Counted from the stretch's first letter, positions 53,204-62,572 are shown. The stretch: 64,000 nucleotides of DNA from CAVPDA01 sp963702495 (GCA_963702495.1 CAVPDA010000003.1:186001-250000); one strand, 5' to 3'. A program made the numbers and translations. The notes: generated by a model not told the origin, from the letters alone.

Positions 53204-53815
53204 CTAGCAGAGAAACGGCACGATCACGGCGACCGCGACGATCATGAACGGCAGGGCGTGCCACGCGATCCTGGCGAAGCGCGTTTCCGTGTCCGGCTCC
53301 GGCCAATGAAGCTGCGCGAACTGGAAGCCCACCCCGCGCGCGGGCGACCACTGCAGGTTCCAGAGAAGCCCGGCACAGACATAAAGCAGCCCCGACAGAA
53401 ACAGGTTCGCCAGCCAATAGACCGGATACGTCCCGTCCCGGAAGAGGATGTACAGGTCGTAGAACCAGCTTGCCGAGAACAGTCCCAGGCACGCGGCGGC
53501 GTAGGCATGCGGCCACGGCGCGCGGCCGTGGACGGCACGATACAGCGTCCCCACCGCCCAGGGGGCCGTGGCGTACGTCAGCACCGACATCACCGCCGCG
53601 TCCAGCCTGTCCCAGGTGGGATCGTTGGACAGCGGCGCCAGCAGGGTCAGGAGGAAGGCTGCCACGAGAAACGATATGAGCTTCCAGCGCTGCAGCAGGA
53701 AACGCCAATAGCGGCGCTGGAACAACTCGATGCCGCCGCGGTATCGCAGGAGCAGACCGGTCGCCAGCAGGCAGGCCGCACCCCATGCCGGCGCGTACCA
53801 GGCGGGAACATTCAT
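53204..53815 (-). CDS. Integral membrane protein of unknown function
   Basis: 203 residues, about six transmembrane helices (YAPAWGAACLLATGLLLRYRG, KLISFLVAAFLLTLLAPL, WLANLFLSGLLYVCAGLL, LPFMIVAVAVIVPFLC). No recognised family. It lies between the sensor kinase and the ferredoxin-NADP reductase on the same strand. GTTCCCGCC-type spacing gives no strong ribosome-binding site. Gene reality is supported by the clean membrane topology. Confidence 0.7.
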   Translation of the reverse strand: MNVPAWYAPAWGAACLLATGLLLRYRGGIELFQRRYWRFLLQRWKLISFLVAAFLLTLLAPLSNDPTWDRLDAAVMSVLTYATAPWAVGTLYRAVHGRAPWPHAYAAACLGLFSASWFYDLYILFRDGTYPVYWLANLFLSGLLYVCAGLLWNLQWSPARGVGFQFAQLHWPEPDTETRFARIAWHALPFMIVAVAVIVPFLC

Positions 53816-53894
53816 GTTCCTGCCGGAATCTCGTGCAACTGCGACGCGCCGCGGACGGCTGCGGGCGACGGTCCGGGCGACCTCGGTCGCGTTC

Positions 53895-54752
53895 TCAGTA
53901 GAGGATCTCGCTCCAGCGGCCGCTGGAAACCAGGCCGGTCTTCGTCCGGTGCCATTCCTCTTCCGAACCGGCGATGCGAACCAGCGCCTTTTCCACCATG
54001 TCGAGCATCGCCTTCATGCCGGCCACGAAGACATGGGTGGCGGGATCCTGGATCATGGCCCACACTTCCGCGGCGTTCTGTTCCAGTGCCTTGTCCAGCG
54101 CGACCGGGGCGTCGAAGGACGGCCTCGGGCTGACGGCCTGAAACGCCTGGAAAGTCTCCTGGTCGTAATAGTTGGCCAGATCGTTGTTCTCGTCGTTCAT
54201 GTACAGCATCTCGAGGCCGGTGCGGGCGCCGTAGTAGAGCCGCACCTTGCCCTTCCATCCACCGACCTTATCGTAGATGTGGCGGATGAAGGCGCGGAAC
54301 GGTGCGATGCCCGTGCCCATCCCGATCATGAGGATGCCGGCTTCCCGGTTTTCCGGAACCTGGAACGCCAGTCCCAGGGGGCCGGCGAACGCGATCGCCT
54401 CGCCCGGCTGCAGATCGCACAGGTAATTGGAGGCCACGCCCTGGTATTCTTCGCCGCTGAAATCGTCGATGTAGGAGCAACGCCGAACACACAGGGCGAA
54501 CTCGGTGCTGCCATCCGCCTCCTGCTCGGGCTCGGCGATGGAGTAGTAGCGGGGGTGATACGGATTGCCATACTGCCCGGGAGCCATCACGCGAATGCTC
54601 TGTCCGGTTCGGGACTGGAATGTGACATCGCTCGTCCGGAACACCAGATGCCGGACGTCCTCGGCCGCGTCCGGCGGCGTGATGCGTTCGGACCGGACCA
54701 GCATGGCGCGATGCAGTACGGTCTCATCCGATCCTGTTGGTTGGCTGGACAT
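53895..54752 (-). CDS. Ferredoxin-NADP+ reductase (plant-type FNR fold)
   Basis: 285 residues. FAD-binding RYYSIAEPEQ near residue 73 and the phosphate-binding LQPGEAIAFAGPLG; the NADP domain has MIGMGTGIAPFRAFI near 158 and ends with the aromatic residue Tyr, as in plant-type FNRs that cover the flavin. GGGGAT lies 8 bases before the ATG at 54752. It could supply or drain the ferredoxin used by the aor and Mbx-like systems, although it is 37 kb away. Confidence 0.9.
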   Translation of the reverse strand: MSSQPTGSDETVLHRAMLVRSERITPPDAAEDVRHLVFRTSDVTFQSRTGQSIRVMAPGQYGNPYHPRYYSIAEPEQEADGSTEFALCVRRCSYIDDFSGEEYQGVASNYLCDLQPGEAIAFAGPLGLAFQVPENREAGILMIGMGTGIAPFRAFIRHIYDKVGGWKGKVRLYYGARTGLEMLYMNDENNDLANYYDQETFQAFQAVSPRPSFDAPVALDKALEQNAAEVWAMIQDPATHVFVAGMKAMLDMVEKALVRIAGSEEEWHRTKTGLVSSGRWSEILY

Positions 54753-55063
54753 GTTTGCGATCCCCGATGATGTTCGATTGGGAAGCCTGCGTACGGCGGG
54801 CGCGGCGGCCCCGGTTCGACCTCGTCCCGGAAGCGGATTGTGCGGCCGCGGGGCCGGCGCAGGCTTCGTGGCCCCGCATGCGCCCGTGCCACGCCGGGCG
54901 CCTGCAGGGCGGGCCGCGCCCGCCGCAACGCCGCACCTGCACGCCCGGGCCACGCCGGCATGATACAACAGGGCCGCCGGCGGGGGGTCGGAGCGGTTCG
55001 CGCCGGCACCGGGGGGCGGCGCTGCCGATCGAAACTTATCGGGACTGGCCGTGTCTTGAGAAA
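54753..55063. other. Divergent intergenic region with GC palindrome
   Basis: No gene. It holds promoters for the leftward reductase and the rightward hydrolase. CAGGGCGGGCCGCGCCCGCC at 54905-54924 is another copy of the GC palindrome found at 24240 and 46473. Confidence 0.6.
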
Positions 55064-56000
55064 ATGCTCCGACGCCACCGCGCCATCCTGACCGTTTCGT
55101 TCCTGCTTGCCGTCGGCGTCGTCGGTTGCGCCTCGGTTGACGAATGGCAGCGCAAGGCCATCTTCTCGCCGATGAAGGGCGAGCAGCGCTGGCACCGGGA
55201 GCCGCTGGCGGGCACCCAGGAATTCGACCTCGCCGTTGGGAGAACAGCGCATCCGCGCCTGGTACACGCCGGCCGCCCGCAGCGAGGCGCCCACCGTGCT
55301 CTATCTGCATGGCGCCCGCTGGAATCTGAACGGCAGCGTGTTCCGCATCGAGCGCTGGGTCGAGATGGGCTACAACGTGCTGGCGATCGACTACCGCGGC
55401 TTCGGCCAGAGCACGCAGATCGTGCCCTCGGAGGAAAGCGTCTATGAGGACGCGCGCGTCGCCTTCGAGGAACTCGATCGCCGCCAGCCGGACCCCGCCC
55501 GGCGCCTGCTCTACGGCCACAGCCTGGGCGGGGCGGTGGCGCTGGATCTGGCGACGCGCGAGGGCATCGGCGAGCGCATCGCCGCGGTCGTGGTGGAATC
55601 GACCTTCACCTCCATGCCGGCCCTGGTCAAGGGCCTGCGCTGGGGCTGGGTTCCGGGGCTGGATTTCGCGATCACCCAGCGCTTCGATTCCCTATCCAAG
55701 GTGGCGCGGGTGGAAAAACCCCTGCTCATCATCCACGGCACCGCCGACCGGCTGGTGCCGGAGGCCATGGCGGAGGAACTGCATGCCGCCGCCGGCAGCC
55801 GCGTCAAGCAGCTGGTCAAGCTGGAAGGCGCTTCCCATTCCGGCGCGACGCGCCACCCGGCCTATGCCCGCGCCGTGGGCGACTTTCTGCGCACGATCGA
55901 AGCCGCCACGGCTGCCCCGGCGTACAAACCGCAGTTGAGTCTGCTTTCCCGGGAATGGACTCTGGAGCCGGCCGTGCCTCGAACGCTGGGCGCGGATTGA
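55064..56000 (+). pseudogene. Lipoprotein alpha/beta hydrolase, single frameshift
   Basis: Starts MLRRHRAILTVSFLLAVGVV with lipobox VVGC (lipid-attached Cys near residue 22). After LAVG the frame shifts: one extra base near 55236 (GTTGGGAGAACAG) must be dropped to continue EQRIRAWYTPAA. The rest is intact: YLHGARWNLNG oxyanion region, nucleophile Ser in GHSLGG, Asp in HGTADRLVPE and His in GASHSGATR. Full length about 311 residues. Membrane-anchored serine hydrolase of the BEM46/DUF3530-like type. Confidence 0.8.
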
Positions 56001-56015
56001 ACCGATTCGTCGCGA

Positions 56016-56915
56016 TCAGCCGTTCGCCGCGTAGTCGTTCCAGATCGCGGTCGCGTAGGCTCTCGGCATGTGATCGAGCACGAACTCGGGAGCGATCCGG
56101 ACCTGCCCCCGGTCGAGCGACGCGAACAGTTGCGAGACGAAGCCGACGGAGCCGATCAGGTCGGCAAAGAAGCTGAAAATGCGCGGCCTGGCGGTGCTGA
56201 CGGTTCCGTCGCCGGCGATGTACAGCGGCGTCGTCACATGATCGAAGGCGAAGGGGCCGAGCAGGGGCGGCGGCAGGTGGGGCACGATGTCGTTGTCGTT
56301 CGCGTAGCGCCACGAACGCCCTGCGAATTTCGCATTGAAGGCCTGAGCGAACAGCGGATCGCCCACCCGCGACGTTCCCATGGTGCAGAGGCCGCGCGTA
56401 TCGGGCCACCAGTCTGCCGCCAGGATCGCCAGCGCGGCACCCAGACTGTGACCGCTGAACCACACCGAGCGTCCGGGCGCCAGCGCCTGCAGCCTGCCCT
56501 CCAGCGACGGCCGGATGCGGCTGAAGGCATCGTGGAAGCCGCCGTGTACCCGTCCCGTGGTCCACGCCACGGGAGGAAACTTGAGGTCGTCGAGCACATC
56601 GCCCCACTGGTCCGGCTGCGTGCCGCGAAACGCCACCATCACCCAGTCGTCCTGCCAGGCCAGGTAACAGTTCGTGGAGCCGGCATCGAGCCGCTGCGCC
56701 TGCAATCCCGCCTGCTGAAAGATGGGCAGCGCCTGCTGCGTCGGCCAGTAGCTCAACAGCGCCGCCTCCGCCAGCCACCAGGCGTTGCGGCGTGTCATCT
56801 GCGCCGCGGCAGCATCGAACGGATGCCGGGCGGCGTTCTCCAAGTGGCGGTAGGCGCCATCGCGTTCCGGATGCAGCGTGCATTCGAGGGACGGCTCGGG
56901 CATCTGCTTCATCAT
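56016..56915 (-). CDS. Class 3 lipase-like alpha/beta hydrolase, third gene of CHAT operon
   Basis: 299 residues from tandem ATGs at 56915 (AGGATCC upstream; 56936 is also possible). No signal peptide, so cytoplasmic. The nucleophile Ser is in WFSGHSLGAALAILAADWW; FRGTQPDQWGDVLDDL near residue 105 is the class 3 lipase lid/oxyanion region; the acid is likely Asp in NDNDIVPHLPPP, and the His in FVLDHMPRAY near the C-terminus or FDHVTTPLY completes the triad. It sits 40 bp downstream of a CHAT protease gene on the same strand. A cytoplasmic lipase beside a CHAT protease is a plausible membrane-damaging effector, but this is inference. Confidence 0.85.
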   Translation of the reverse strand: MMKQMPEPSLECTLHPERDGAYRHLENAARHPFDAAAAQMTRRNAWWLAEAALLSYWPTQQALPIFQQAGLQAQRLDAGSTNCYLAWQDDWVMVAFRGTQPDQWGDVLDDLKFPPVAWTTGRVHGGFHDAFSRIRPSLEGRLQALAPGRSVWFSGHSLGAALAILAADWWPDTRGLCTMGTSRVGDPLFAQAFNAKFAGRSWRYANDNDIVPHLPPPLLGPFAFDHVTTPLYIAGDGTVSTARPRIFSFFADLIGSVGFVSQLFASLDRGQVRIAPEFVLDHMPRAYATAIWNDYAANG

Positions 56916-56955
56916 CGTGTCGGATCCTGTTGTCATCGCCGGCAGGAGGAAGCGT

Positions 56956-59013
56956 TCAGGTATAGGTTGCCGCGTCGGCACTGCCTTCCGGCAGCAGTGC
57001 GAAGATCTGCTCCACCAGGCCCTGCAGGTCGCCGCCCAGACGGCTCGGGTCGGTCCCCTGCTGCTCCACGAGATCGCCGAACCACTCGATGTAGCGCAGC
57101 ATCTGCCGGCGCGTGGAGTAGGTTTCGAAGGCCTGCTGCTGCGCCGCGGCTGCCAGGTCATGGGCATATGCGACCGCCAGCCGCTTGGCTTCGTCGGCCT
57201 GCGGCCGTTCACCGCCGGGAGGCATGAGCAGACACAGCACGTGCAGTTCGATCAGGTTGCCGAGCGCCCAGATCGTCGCCTTCGGATTGTCGCCATGCAA
57301 GTCGTGCAGGGACAGCACGCGTGCCAGGCTCCACAGGGCTTCCGCCTCCTGTCCCGGTGCTTCCGGCCGCGTCGCGCACCCCGCCCGGCCGAGAATGAGG
57401 GTCAGCGACAGGTACTGGACCACGCCCCAACTGCTGGAGCGATCGGCGAGGAACGTCCGCCAGTAGTACTGGCGCGCCCGCTCCATCCCCAGCAGCGACT
57501 GCTCGCGGTCGCGCGCCCTCTGCTCCTGCGCCATGCGCGAGATGCGGGTCGCGGAGTAGAACATCTCCGCCTGGCGCTTCTCGGTGCTGGCCAGCAGGCC
57601 GCAGATGCGTGCGCGCCGCCCGACGCTGCGCCGCAGCAGCGCCTCCAGGCGCTGCTTGGCGCTGTCGATGCGGGCCCGTGCGTGCTCCAGCAAGTCCTCG
57701 TTCTCCTGCTCGGTCGGCTGCGGCGTCGCCGTCGTCGTGCGCTGCGACTGGATGCGTGCCGAAAAGCGCTTGGTCGCCTCGTCCGCCAGATTCAGGGCGA
57801 CGTTGATGCTGCGCATCACCCGTTCGATCTGCACCGAGGACAATTGCCGGTCGAACTCCGGCGGCAGCGAGGCGTAGGCAGTCAGGCTGGCCCAGTCGTG
57901 GGTGCGGGGATATTCGGCATGCAGGCGGCGGCGCAGCGCATTGAGCAGCTGGCGCGGATCCTCGCCCCACAGCAGTCCCTCGTACAGCACTTCCACCATC
58001 CGCACCGAACCGGCGAAGGAAAGCGGAAACTGCCCCGCCACCACCATCGGGATGCCGGCCTCGTGCAGGGCGTGGGCAATGCTGGCGCCGGCGCCGGCCA
58101 CCGAGCCGACGTTGCCGCTGTTGCAGCTGGCCAGGGACACCACCACCGGCCGCGCCAGCCCGTCCGGCGCCGGCTGCTGGGCGCGCAGGATATTCGCCAG
58201 CCGTGCGCCGCTCAGGACGTCCGCCGGACCCTGCCGGTCGCGGCCGCTGTGCAGCGCCAAGCCGAAGCGGATGTCATAGTTCTCGCGCAGCTCCAGACCG
58301 TGGGCCAGGAGGTGCACGTGGGTGAAGCGGCCGCTCGCGCATTGCTCCTCGATCTCGCGCGCGGTGGCCTGGGGCAGGAATACCAGATGCTCCTCGACGC
58401 GCCGGCGGCGTGCCTGCGTGTCGCTCTCGTCGTAATGGCCGACCCACGGGTTCACCACGCGGCGCAGGGCCAGCAGATGCGACTCCACCGGGACCTGGCC
58501 GACACCCGGCGGCGCCGCCGCGGCAAACAGGATGCGCGGCCGCTGCGGCCACTCCAGCACCTCCTCGGCCACGCGGCGGATCTCGCGCGTCAGGCAAAGG
58601 GGCATCTGCGACTGCAGCAGCAGGGACTGCCCCGCTCCGGGAAAACCGTTCGGCGCCAGCGCCAGCTCGAACGGCAGCAGCGCCAGTTCGGAGGCGGACA
58701 GGATCAGGCGCAGGTGCGCCAACTGGTCCGCATCGCCCTTGTCGCCGCGATTCAGTTCCGCCGTCAGTCCCGGGATGCTGGCCAGCAGCTCGCCCAGTAC
58801 CTGGGCGGTGTCGCGCAGTTGGAACTGGCGCGATTCGTCCTCCAGCTTGTAGCCCAGGGCGCGCAGCCGGTGCAGGAACTGGTTGTGTTCGAAGGGCAGG
58901 TGCACGGTCACCGCGGCGTGGTTTTCACACAGCGCGAGGTACTGGGTCAGCGGCGAAAGAAGCTGGTTGTGGGACGGGCCATGGCGCAGCAGCTCAAGGG
59001 TGATGGTGCGCAT
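56956..59013 (-). CDS. CHAT-domain (caspase-like) cysteine protease
   Basis: 685 residues from the ATG at 59013 (an in-frame ATG at 59049 overlaps the upstream gene). The CHAT domain spans about residues 100-400: ELALLPFELAL near 109, catalytic His238 in THVHLLAHGLEL and Cys297 in VVVSLASCNSGN, followed by GIPMVVAGQFPLSF. Residues 400-685 are mainly helical and charged with no recognised domain; this may be the sensor or substrate-binding part. Such proteases activate neighbours in bacterial gasdermin operons and Craspase. Here the neighbours are a metallophosphoesterase (10 bp upstream) and a lipase (40 bp downstream). Confidence 0.88.
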   Translation of the reverse strand: MRTITLELLRHGPSHNQLLSPLTQYLALCENHAAVTVHLPFEHNQFLHRLRALGYKLEDESRQFQLRDTAQVLGELLASIPGLTAELNRGDKGDADQLAHLRLILSASELALLPFELALAPNGFPGAGQSLLLQSQMPLCLTREIRRVAEEVLEWPQRPRILFAAAAPPGVGQVPVESHLLALRRVVNPWVGHYDESDTQARRRRVEEHLVFLPQATAREIEEQCASGRFTHVHLLAHGLELRENYDIRFGLALHSGRDRQGPADVLSGARLANILRAQQPAPDGLARPVVVSLASCNSGNVGSVAGAGASIAHALHEAGIPMVVAGQFPLSFAGSVRMVEVLYEGLLWGEDPRQLLNALRRRLHAEYPRTHDWASLTAYASLPPEFDRQLSSVQIERVMRSINVALNLADEATKRFSARIQSQRTTTATPQPTEQENEDLLEHARARIDSAKQRLEALLRRSVGRRARICGLLASTEKRQAEMFYSATRISRMAQEQRARDREQSLLGMERARQYYWRTFLADRSSSWGVVQYLSLTLILGRAGCATRPEAPGQEAEALWSLARVLSLHDLHGDNPKATIWALGNLIELHVLCLLMPPGGERPQADEAKRLAVAYAHDLAAAAQQQAFETYSTRRQMLRYIEWFGDLVEQQGTDPSRLGGDLQGLVEQIFALLPEGSADAATYT

Positions 59014-59023
59014 CGGAATCTCG

Positions 59024-60487
59024 TCAGTTGCGGGTGAAACGGCTGCCATTCACCGCCGTGGTCACCTGCGGGTCCGGCAGCGGATTGACGCGGCGCAGCT
59101 CGCCATGCACCGCATTGCCGTCGGTCCAGAGGGCAACCACCGTCGGCCGCTTCAGCACCAGCCCCGGATGCGCATCGAGGGCCGCCATGGTGCCGCCCTT
59201 GAAGGCGTCGAATATCGCCTTGAACTTCTCCGGGCTGCCGCGCACGTCCGCCTCCAGCTTGATGAGCCGCGCCCAGGTGCCGCTGTTGAAGTACCAGCCG
59301 TTGGCCGAGCGCCGGCGCAGGGCCCGCTCCAGATGGGTGTGGCCGGCGACGATGAAGTCGATCTCGCCCCCCACCCAGCGGTCCAGTTCGGTGAACGTAT
59401 CGTCCTCGGCGCGAAAGTCGAAGCTGCGATCCTTGTCCAATTGTTCCAGCGCCTCGGCCAGCACCTCGTGGGTCGGCCGGCCGCGGACCAGCTTCCAGGC
59501 GGCCCCGACCAGCCCCAGATACTCGCCCTGCTCGTCGCCGTCGATCAGTGCCAGGGGCTCTTCGCTGCCGCGGAAGCGCTGCTCCGCCCGGTCCAAGAGG
59601 GCGTGGGCATAGTTCGAGGTCATCGCCGTCTCGCCCCAGGCGGGCGGCAGCGGGGGCGCCGCAGCGGCGCCCTGCTCCGACGCCGGCTCCTCGCCGGCGA
59701 GAAAGCCGGCAGCCATGCGCACCTTGTCCCGGGCGACGCGGCGCAGCGACGAGCCGATGCGGTGGATGCGATCCCGGACACCCGGGTCCAGCGCCAACAG
59801 CGTCGGCACCACGCCCTCGGCTTCGGGTTTGAGCAGATCGACGAAGGGGAAATCGCGCTTGATGCCGTTCATGACGTCGATCACGAGTTGCGTGCCGGCG
59901 TTGGGAATCCACGCTTCCACCGGCCGGCCGTGGCTCAAGTCGCGGCCGATGCGGCGCAGGCGCTCGTAGTCCGCCACGTTCCACGGGTTCACCTCGTTGC
60001 CGTGCAGACAGAGAACCTTGGCGGCGCCGATGCGGCAGGCAAAGCCGGCGCCGTCCATGACGATGCGGATGCGACCGCGCGCCGCCTCGATGCCGCCGCC
60101 CAGGATATCCAGCAGGTGTTCGCGCACCCAGGGCAGGGCCAGTTCCAGATCGTGGTTGCCCAGGTTCACCACCAGGATGCGGTCGGCGGCAGCGGTGAAG
60201 CGCTGCAGCGCCGCGAATACGGCGGCGAAGGCCGGATCGCCGACCACCCGCTCCAGCTTCGCCACCGCACCTGCAGGATCGAAGTAGGCGGACGGCGCCT
60301 CGGCCAGGAAGTCCACGAAGTCGCCGTTGATGACCAGGGCGACACGCCGGCCCGCCGGCTGCCCGGCCAGATCGTCCACGAAACGCGCCAGTTCCGCCCC
60401 GGCGCCGAAGATCTGGAAGCCGTCGGCGCCGCCGAGGTGCAGGTCGGAAACGACGTGCGCCTCGTCAAGCTGCAACAGCGGCGTCAA
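59024..60487 (-). CDS. Calcineurin-like metallophosphoesterase, first gene of CHAT operon
   Basis: 487 residues if started at the TTG at 60487, which has GGAGG seven bases upstream and places LQLDEAHVVSDLHLGG just inside the N-terminus. Metal-binding motifs in order: SDLHLGG, INGDFVDF, LGNHDLE, LCLHGNEVNPWN and AGHTHLERAL, a complete dinuclear phosphoesterase set. A large insert (about residues 190-320) is not typical. Substrate unknown: nucleic acid, nucleotide second messenger and lipid head group are all possible. Ten bases separate it from the CHAT protease, so co-translation is likely. Confidence 0.87.
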   Translation of the reverse strand: MTPLLQLDEAHVVSDLHLGGADGFQIFGAGAELARFVDDLAGQPAGRRVALVINGDFVDFLAEAPSAYFDPAGAVAKLERVVGDPAFAAVFAALQRFTAAADRILVVNLGNHDLELALPWVREHLLDILGGGIEAARGRIRIVMDGAGFACRIGAAKVLCLHGNEVNPWNVADYERLRRIGRDLSHGRPVEAWIPNAGTQLVIDVMNGIKRDFPFVDLLKPEAEGVVPTLLALDPGVRDRIHRIGSSLRRVARDKVRMAAGFLAGEEPASEQGAAAAPPLPPAWGETAMTSNYAHALLDRAEQRFRGSEEPLALIDGDEQGEYLGLVGAAWKLVRGRPTHEVLAEALEQLDKDRSFDFRAEDDTFTELDRWVGGEIDFIVAGHTHLERALRRRSANGWYFNSGTWARLIKLEADVRGSPEKFKAIFDAFKGGTMAALDAHPGLVLKRPTVVALWTDGNAVHGELRRVNPLPDPQVTTAVNGSRFTRN

Positions 60488-60832
60488 GGGCAGGCCTCCG
60501 GGCGACCGCTCGCAGTCGCGGCGTGCGTGTCGAATTGCGGGAGCGATGGAATGATCATGTTCGCGGTTTCGTACCGTCTTACACGTGGCACACCGGAGCG
60601 GGCGCTGCTGCGTGTATAGGACATCAGGATGGAAATTGCAAGCGCTCCGGACCGGTGTCGCCGGATTGGTCACGATTTCGGGCTCAAGACACGAATGCTC
60701 GCACGGGCGCTATCATCCGGCTACCGACGTGCCCGAAGTGCCCGAAGATGCCCTGCCGGTGCATGTCGTCCAGAAATTTGCGGGGGGGCGCGCCGCGCTC
60801 CCGGGACAAAAACCAGGAACAGGAGAAAACGA
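60488..60832. other. Divergent promoter region, CHAT operon / BON gene
   Basis: No supported gene. TGTATAGGACATCAGGATGG at 60615 and other AT-richer patches could serve promoters in both directions; none is convincing. Confidence 0.4.
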
Positions 60833-61558
60833 ATGACGCAAGACGATCTCGCACAGAAGGTTCAGGCCGCACTCGCGGCGGACACGCGCATCAACTTGGC
60901 CCTGCATCCGGTGCGGATCGAGGCGACGCCCGACAGCGCCATCGTGCTCGACGGCGTGGTCGCCGACATCGCGGTGCGCAAGATCGCACTGTCGCTGGCG
61001 GCCGGACAGCCGGGCGTGCGCGGCGTGGCCGACCGATTGCGCGTCCACGTCGCCGAGCCGCGCGGCGACGGCGCCATTCGCGACTCGCTGGTAAAGTTCA
61101 TCGAGAAGGAGAGCGAGCTCTCGAATTGCACGCTGCGCACCCGGGTCGAGGGTCGGATCGACACGGTGCACGACGCCGGCCGCGATGCCTCCGGCGATGT
61201 CGAGGCCCAGATCAAGGCCGGCGTCATCACCCTCAACGGCAAGGTGATCAGCCTGTCGCACAAGCGCATGCTCGGCGTGCTCGCATGGTGGGTGCCGGGC
61301 TGCCGGGATGTCGTCAACGGCATCGCGGTGGTGCCGGACGAGCAGGACTCGGACGACGAGATCGTCGACGCGGTGCGGCTGGTGCTGGAAATGGACCCGA
61401 TGCTGAAGGTCGAGACGATCACCGTGCACTGCCGCGACGCGGTCGTCACCCTAGACGGTGCGGTGCGTACCGTGGAGGGGCGTCACCAGGCCGAGATCGA
61501 CGCGTGGTGCGTTTTCGGCGTCGAGGCCGTGGTGAACCGGTTGCGCGTCCAGAGCTGA
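60833..61558 (+). CDS. Triple BON-domain protein
   Basis: 241 residues, no signal peptide. Three BON (OsmY-type) domains: residues 3-70 (VQAALAADTRINLALHPVRI), 80-155 (VEAQIKAGVITLNGKVISLS) and 165-241 (DDEIVDAVRLVLEMDPMLKVE, VVTLDGAVRTVEGRHQAEI). BON domains bind phospholipids or support ligand gating. AGGAGAAAACGA precedes the ATG. Divergent from the CHAT operon and 32 bp upstream of the radical SAM gene. Confidence 0.85.
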   Translation: MTQDDLAQKVQAALAADTRINLALHPVRIEATPDSAIVLDGVVADIAVRKIALSLAAGQPGVRGVADRLRVHVAEPRGDGAIRDSLVKFIEKESELSNCTLRTRVEGRIDTVHDAGRDASGDVEAQIKAGVITLNGKVISLSHKRMLGVLAWWVPGCRDVVNGIAVVPDEQDSDDEIVDAVRLVLEMDPMLKVETITVHCRDAVVTLDGAVRTVEGRHQAEIDAWCVFGVEAVVNRLRVQS

Positions 61559-61590
61559 GCGAAGCCCGGCGCCGGTCCCGCGGGGTTGCG

Positions 61591-62544
61591 ATGAGTGCCC
61601 AGCCGGGCTTCGTTGCCGCCTACCTGTCGCTGCTCGGCCCGGGCGAACTGGGGCGGCGCGTCGAGGCGGCGTGGCGGCATCTCGAAGACTGCGATCTGTG
61701 CGCCCGCTATTGCCGCGTGAACCGTTGACGGACGCTCGAGGGCGCGGTGTGCCGGACCGGCGAACGCGCCGTCGTCGCGAGCTACGGCCCGCACCACGGC
61801 GAGGAAGACTGCCTGTCCGGCTGGCGCGGTTCGGGGACGATCTTCTTTTCGTGGTGCAACCTGCGGTGTGTGTTCTGCCAGAACTGGGACATCTCCCAGA
61901 AGGGCATCGGCCGCCAGGTGGCGCCGGCGGAACTGGCTGCGATGATGCTGGCGCTGCAGGCCGACGGCTGCCACAACATCAACTTCGTGTCGCCCAGCCA
62001 CGTCGTGGCCCAGATCCTCGCCGCGGTCGAGATCGCGGCGCGGCAGGGGCTAACGCTGCCGCTGGTCTACAACACCGGCGGCTATGACAGCATGGAGGCG
62101 CTCGCCCTCCTCGACGGCGTGATCGACATCTACATGCCGGACATGAAGTACGGCGATGCGGGGCTCGCGCGCAAGTACTCCAAGGCGCGCGGCTACGTCG
62201 CGGCAAACCGCGCGGCGGTGAAGGAGATGCATCGCCAGGTGGGTGATCTCGTGACCGATGCGCGGGGAATGGCGCGGCGCGGCCTGCTGGTGCGGCATCT
62301 CGTGCTGCCCGGCGGCATCGCCGGTACGGACGAGGTCGCCGCCTTTCTGGCCGGGGAGGTGTCGCGCGACACCTATGTGAATATCATGGATCAGTACCGC
62401 CCCTGCTATCGGGCCGACGAGTATCCGCAGCTCGACCACGCGCTCTTGCACGACGAGTATGAGGCCGCTCTGGCCACGGCGGCGCGCCACGGCCTGCGGC
62501 GCTTCGACCGCAGGTGCCGGCCCCCGCGGCGCGCGCCGCCGTAG
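61591..62544 (+). pseudogene. PflA-like radical SAM protein with in-frame UGA
   Basis: Starts MSAQPGFVAAYLSLLGPGEL at 61591. The N-terminal cysteines of the family (CDLCARYC and CRTG) lie on either side of a UGA codon at 61726-61728 in the same frame: RVNR-UGA-RTLEGAVCRTG. The radical SAM CxxxCxxC follows as WCNLRCVFCQNWDIS near residue 90, then NFVSPSHV and VYNTGGYDS, ending in DRRCRPPRRAPP. Repaired length 317 residues. Translation from the GTG at 61747 would make a 265-residue protein that keeps the radical SAM core but loses the first cysteines. The UGA position is not a conserved cysteine, so selenocysteine is unlikely. Confidence 0.75.
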
Positions 62545-62572
62545 TGCGCGCCGCGCGAGCCGGCGGCCGGGC

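Noticed and set aside
61726..61728. Selenocysteine codon
   Set aside because: Homologous positions are not cysteine, and no hairpin of SECIS type was seen just downstream; nonsense or sequence error is simpler.
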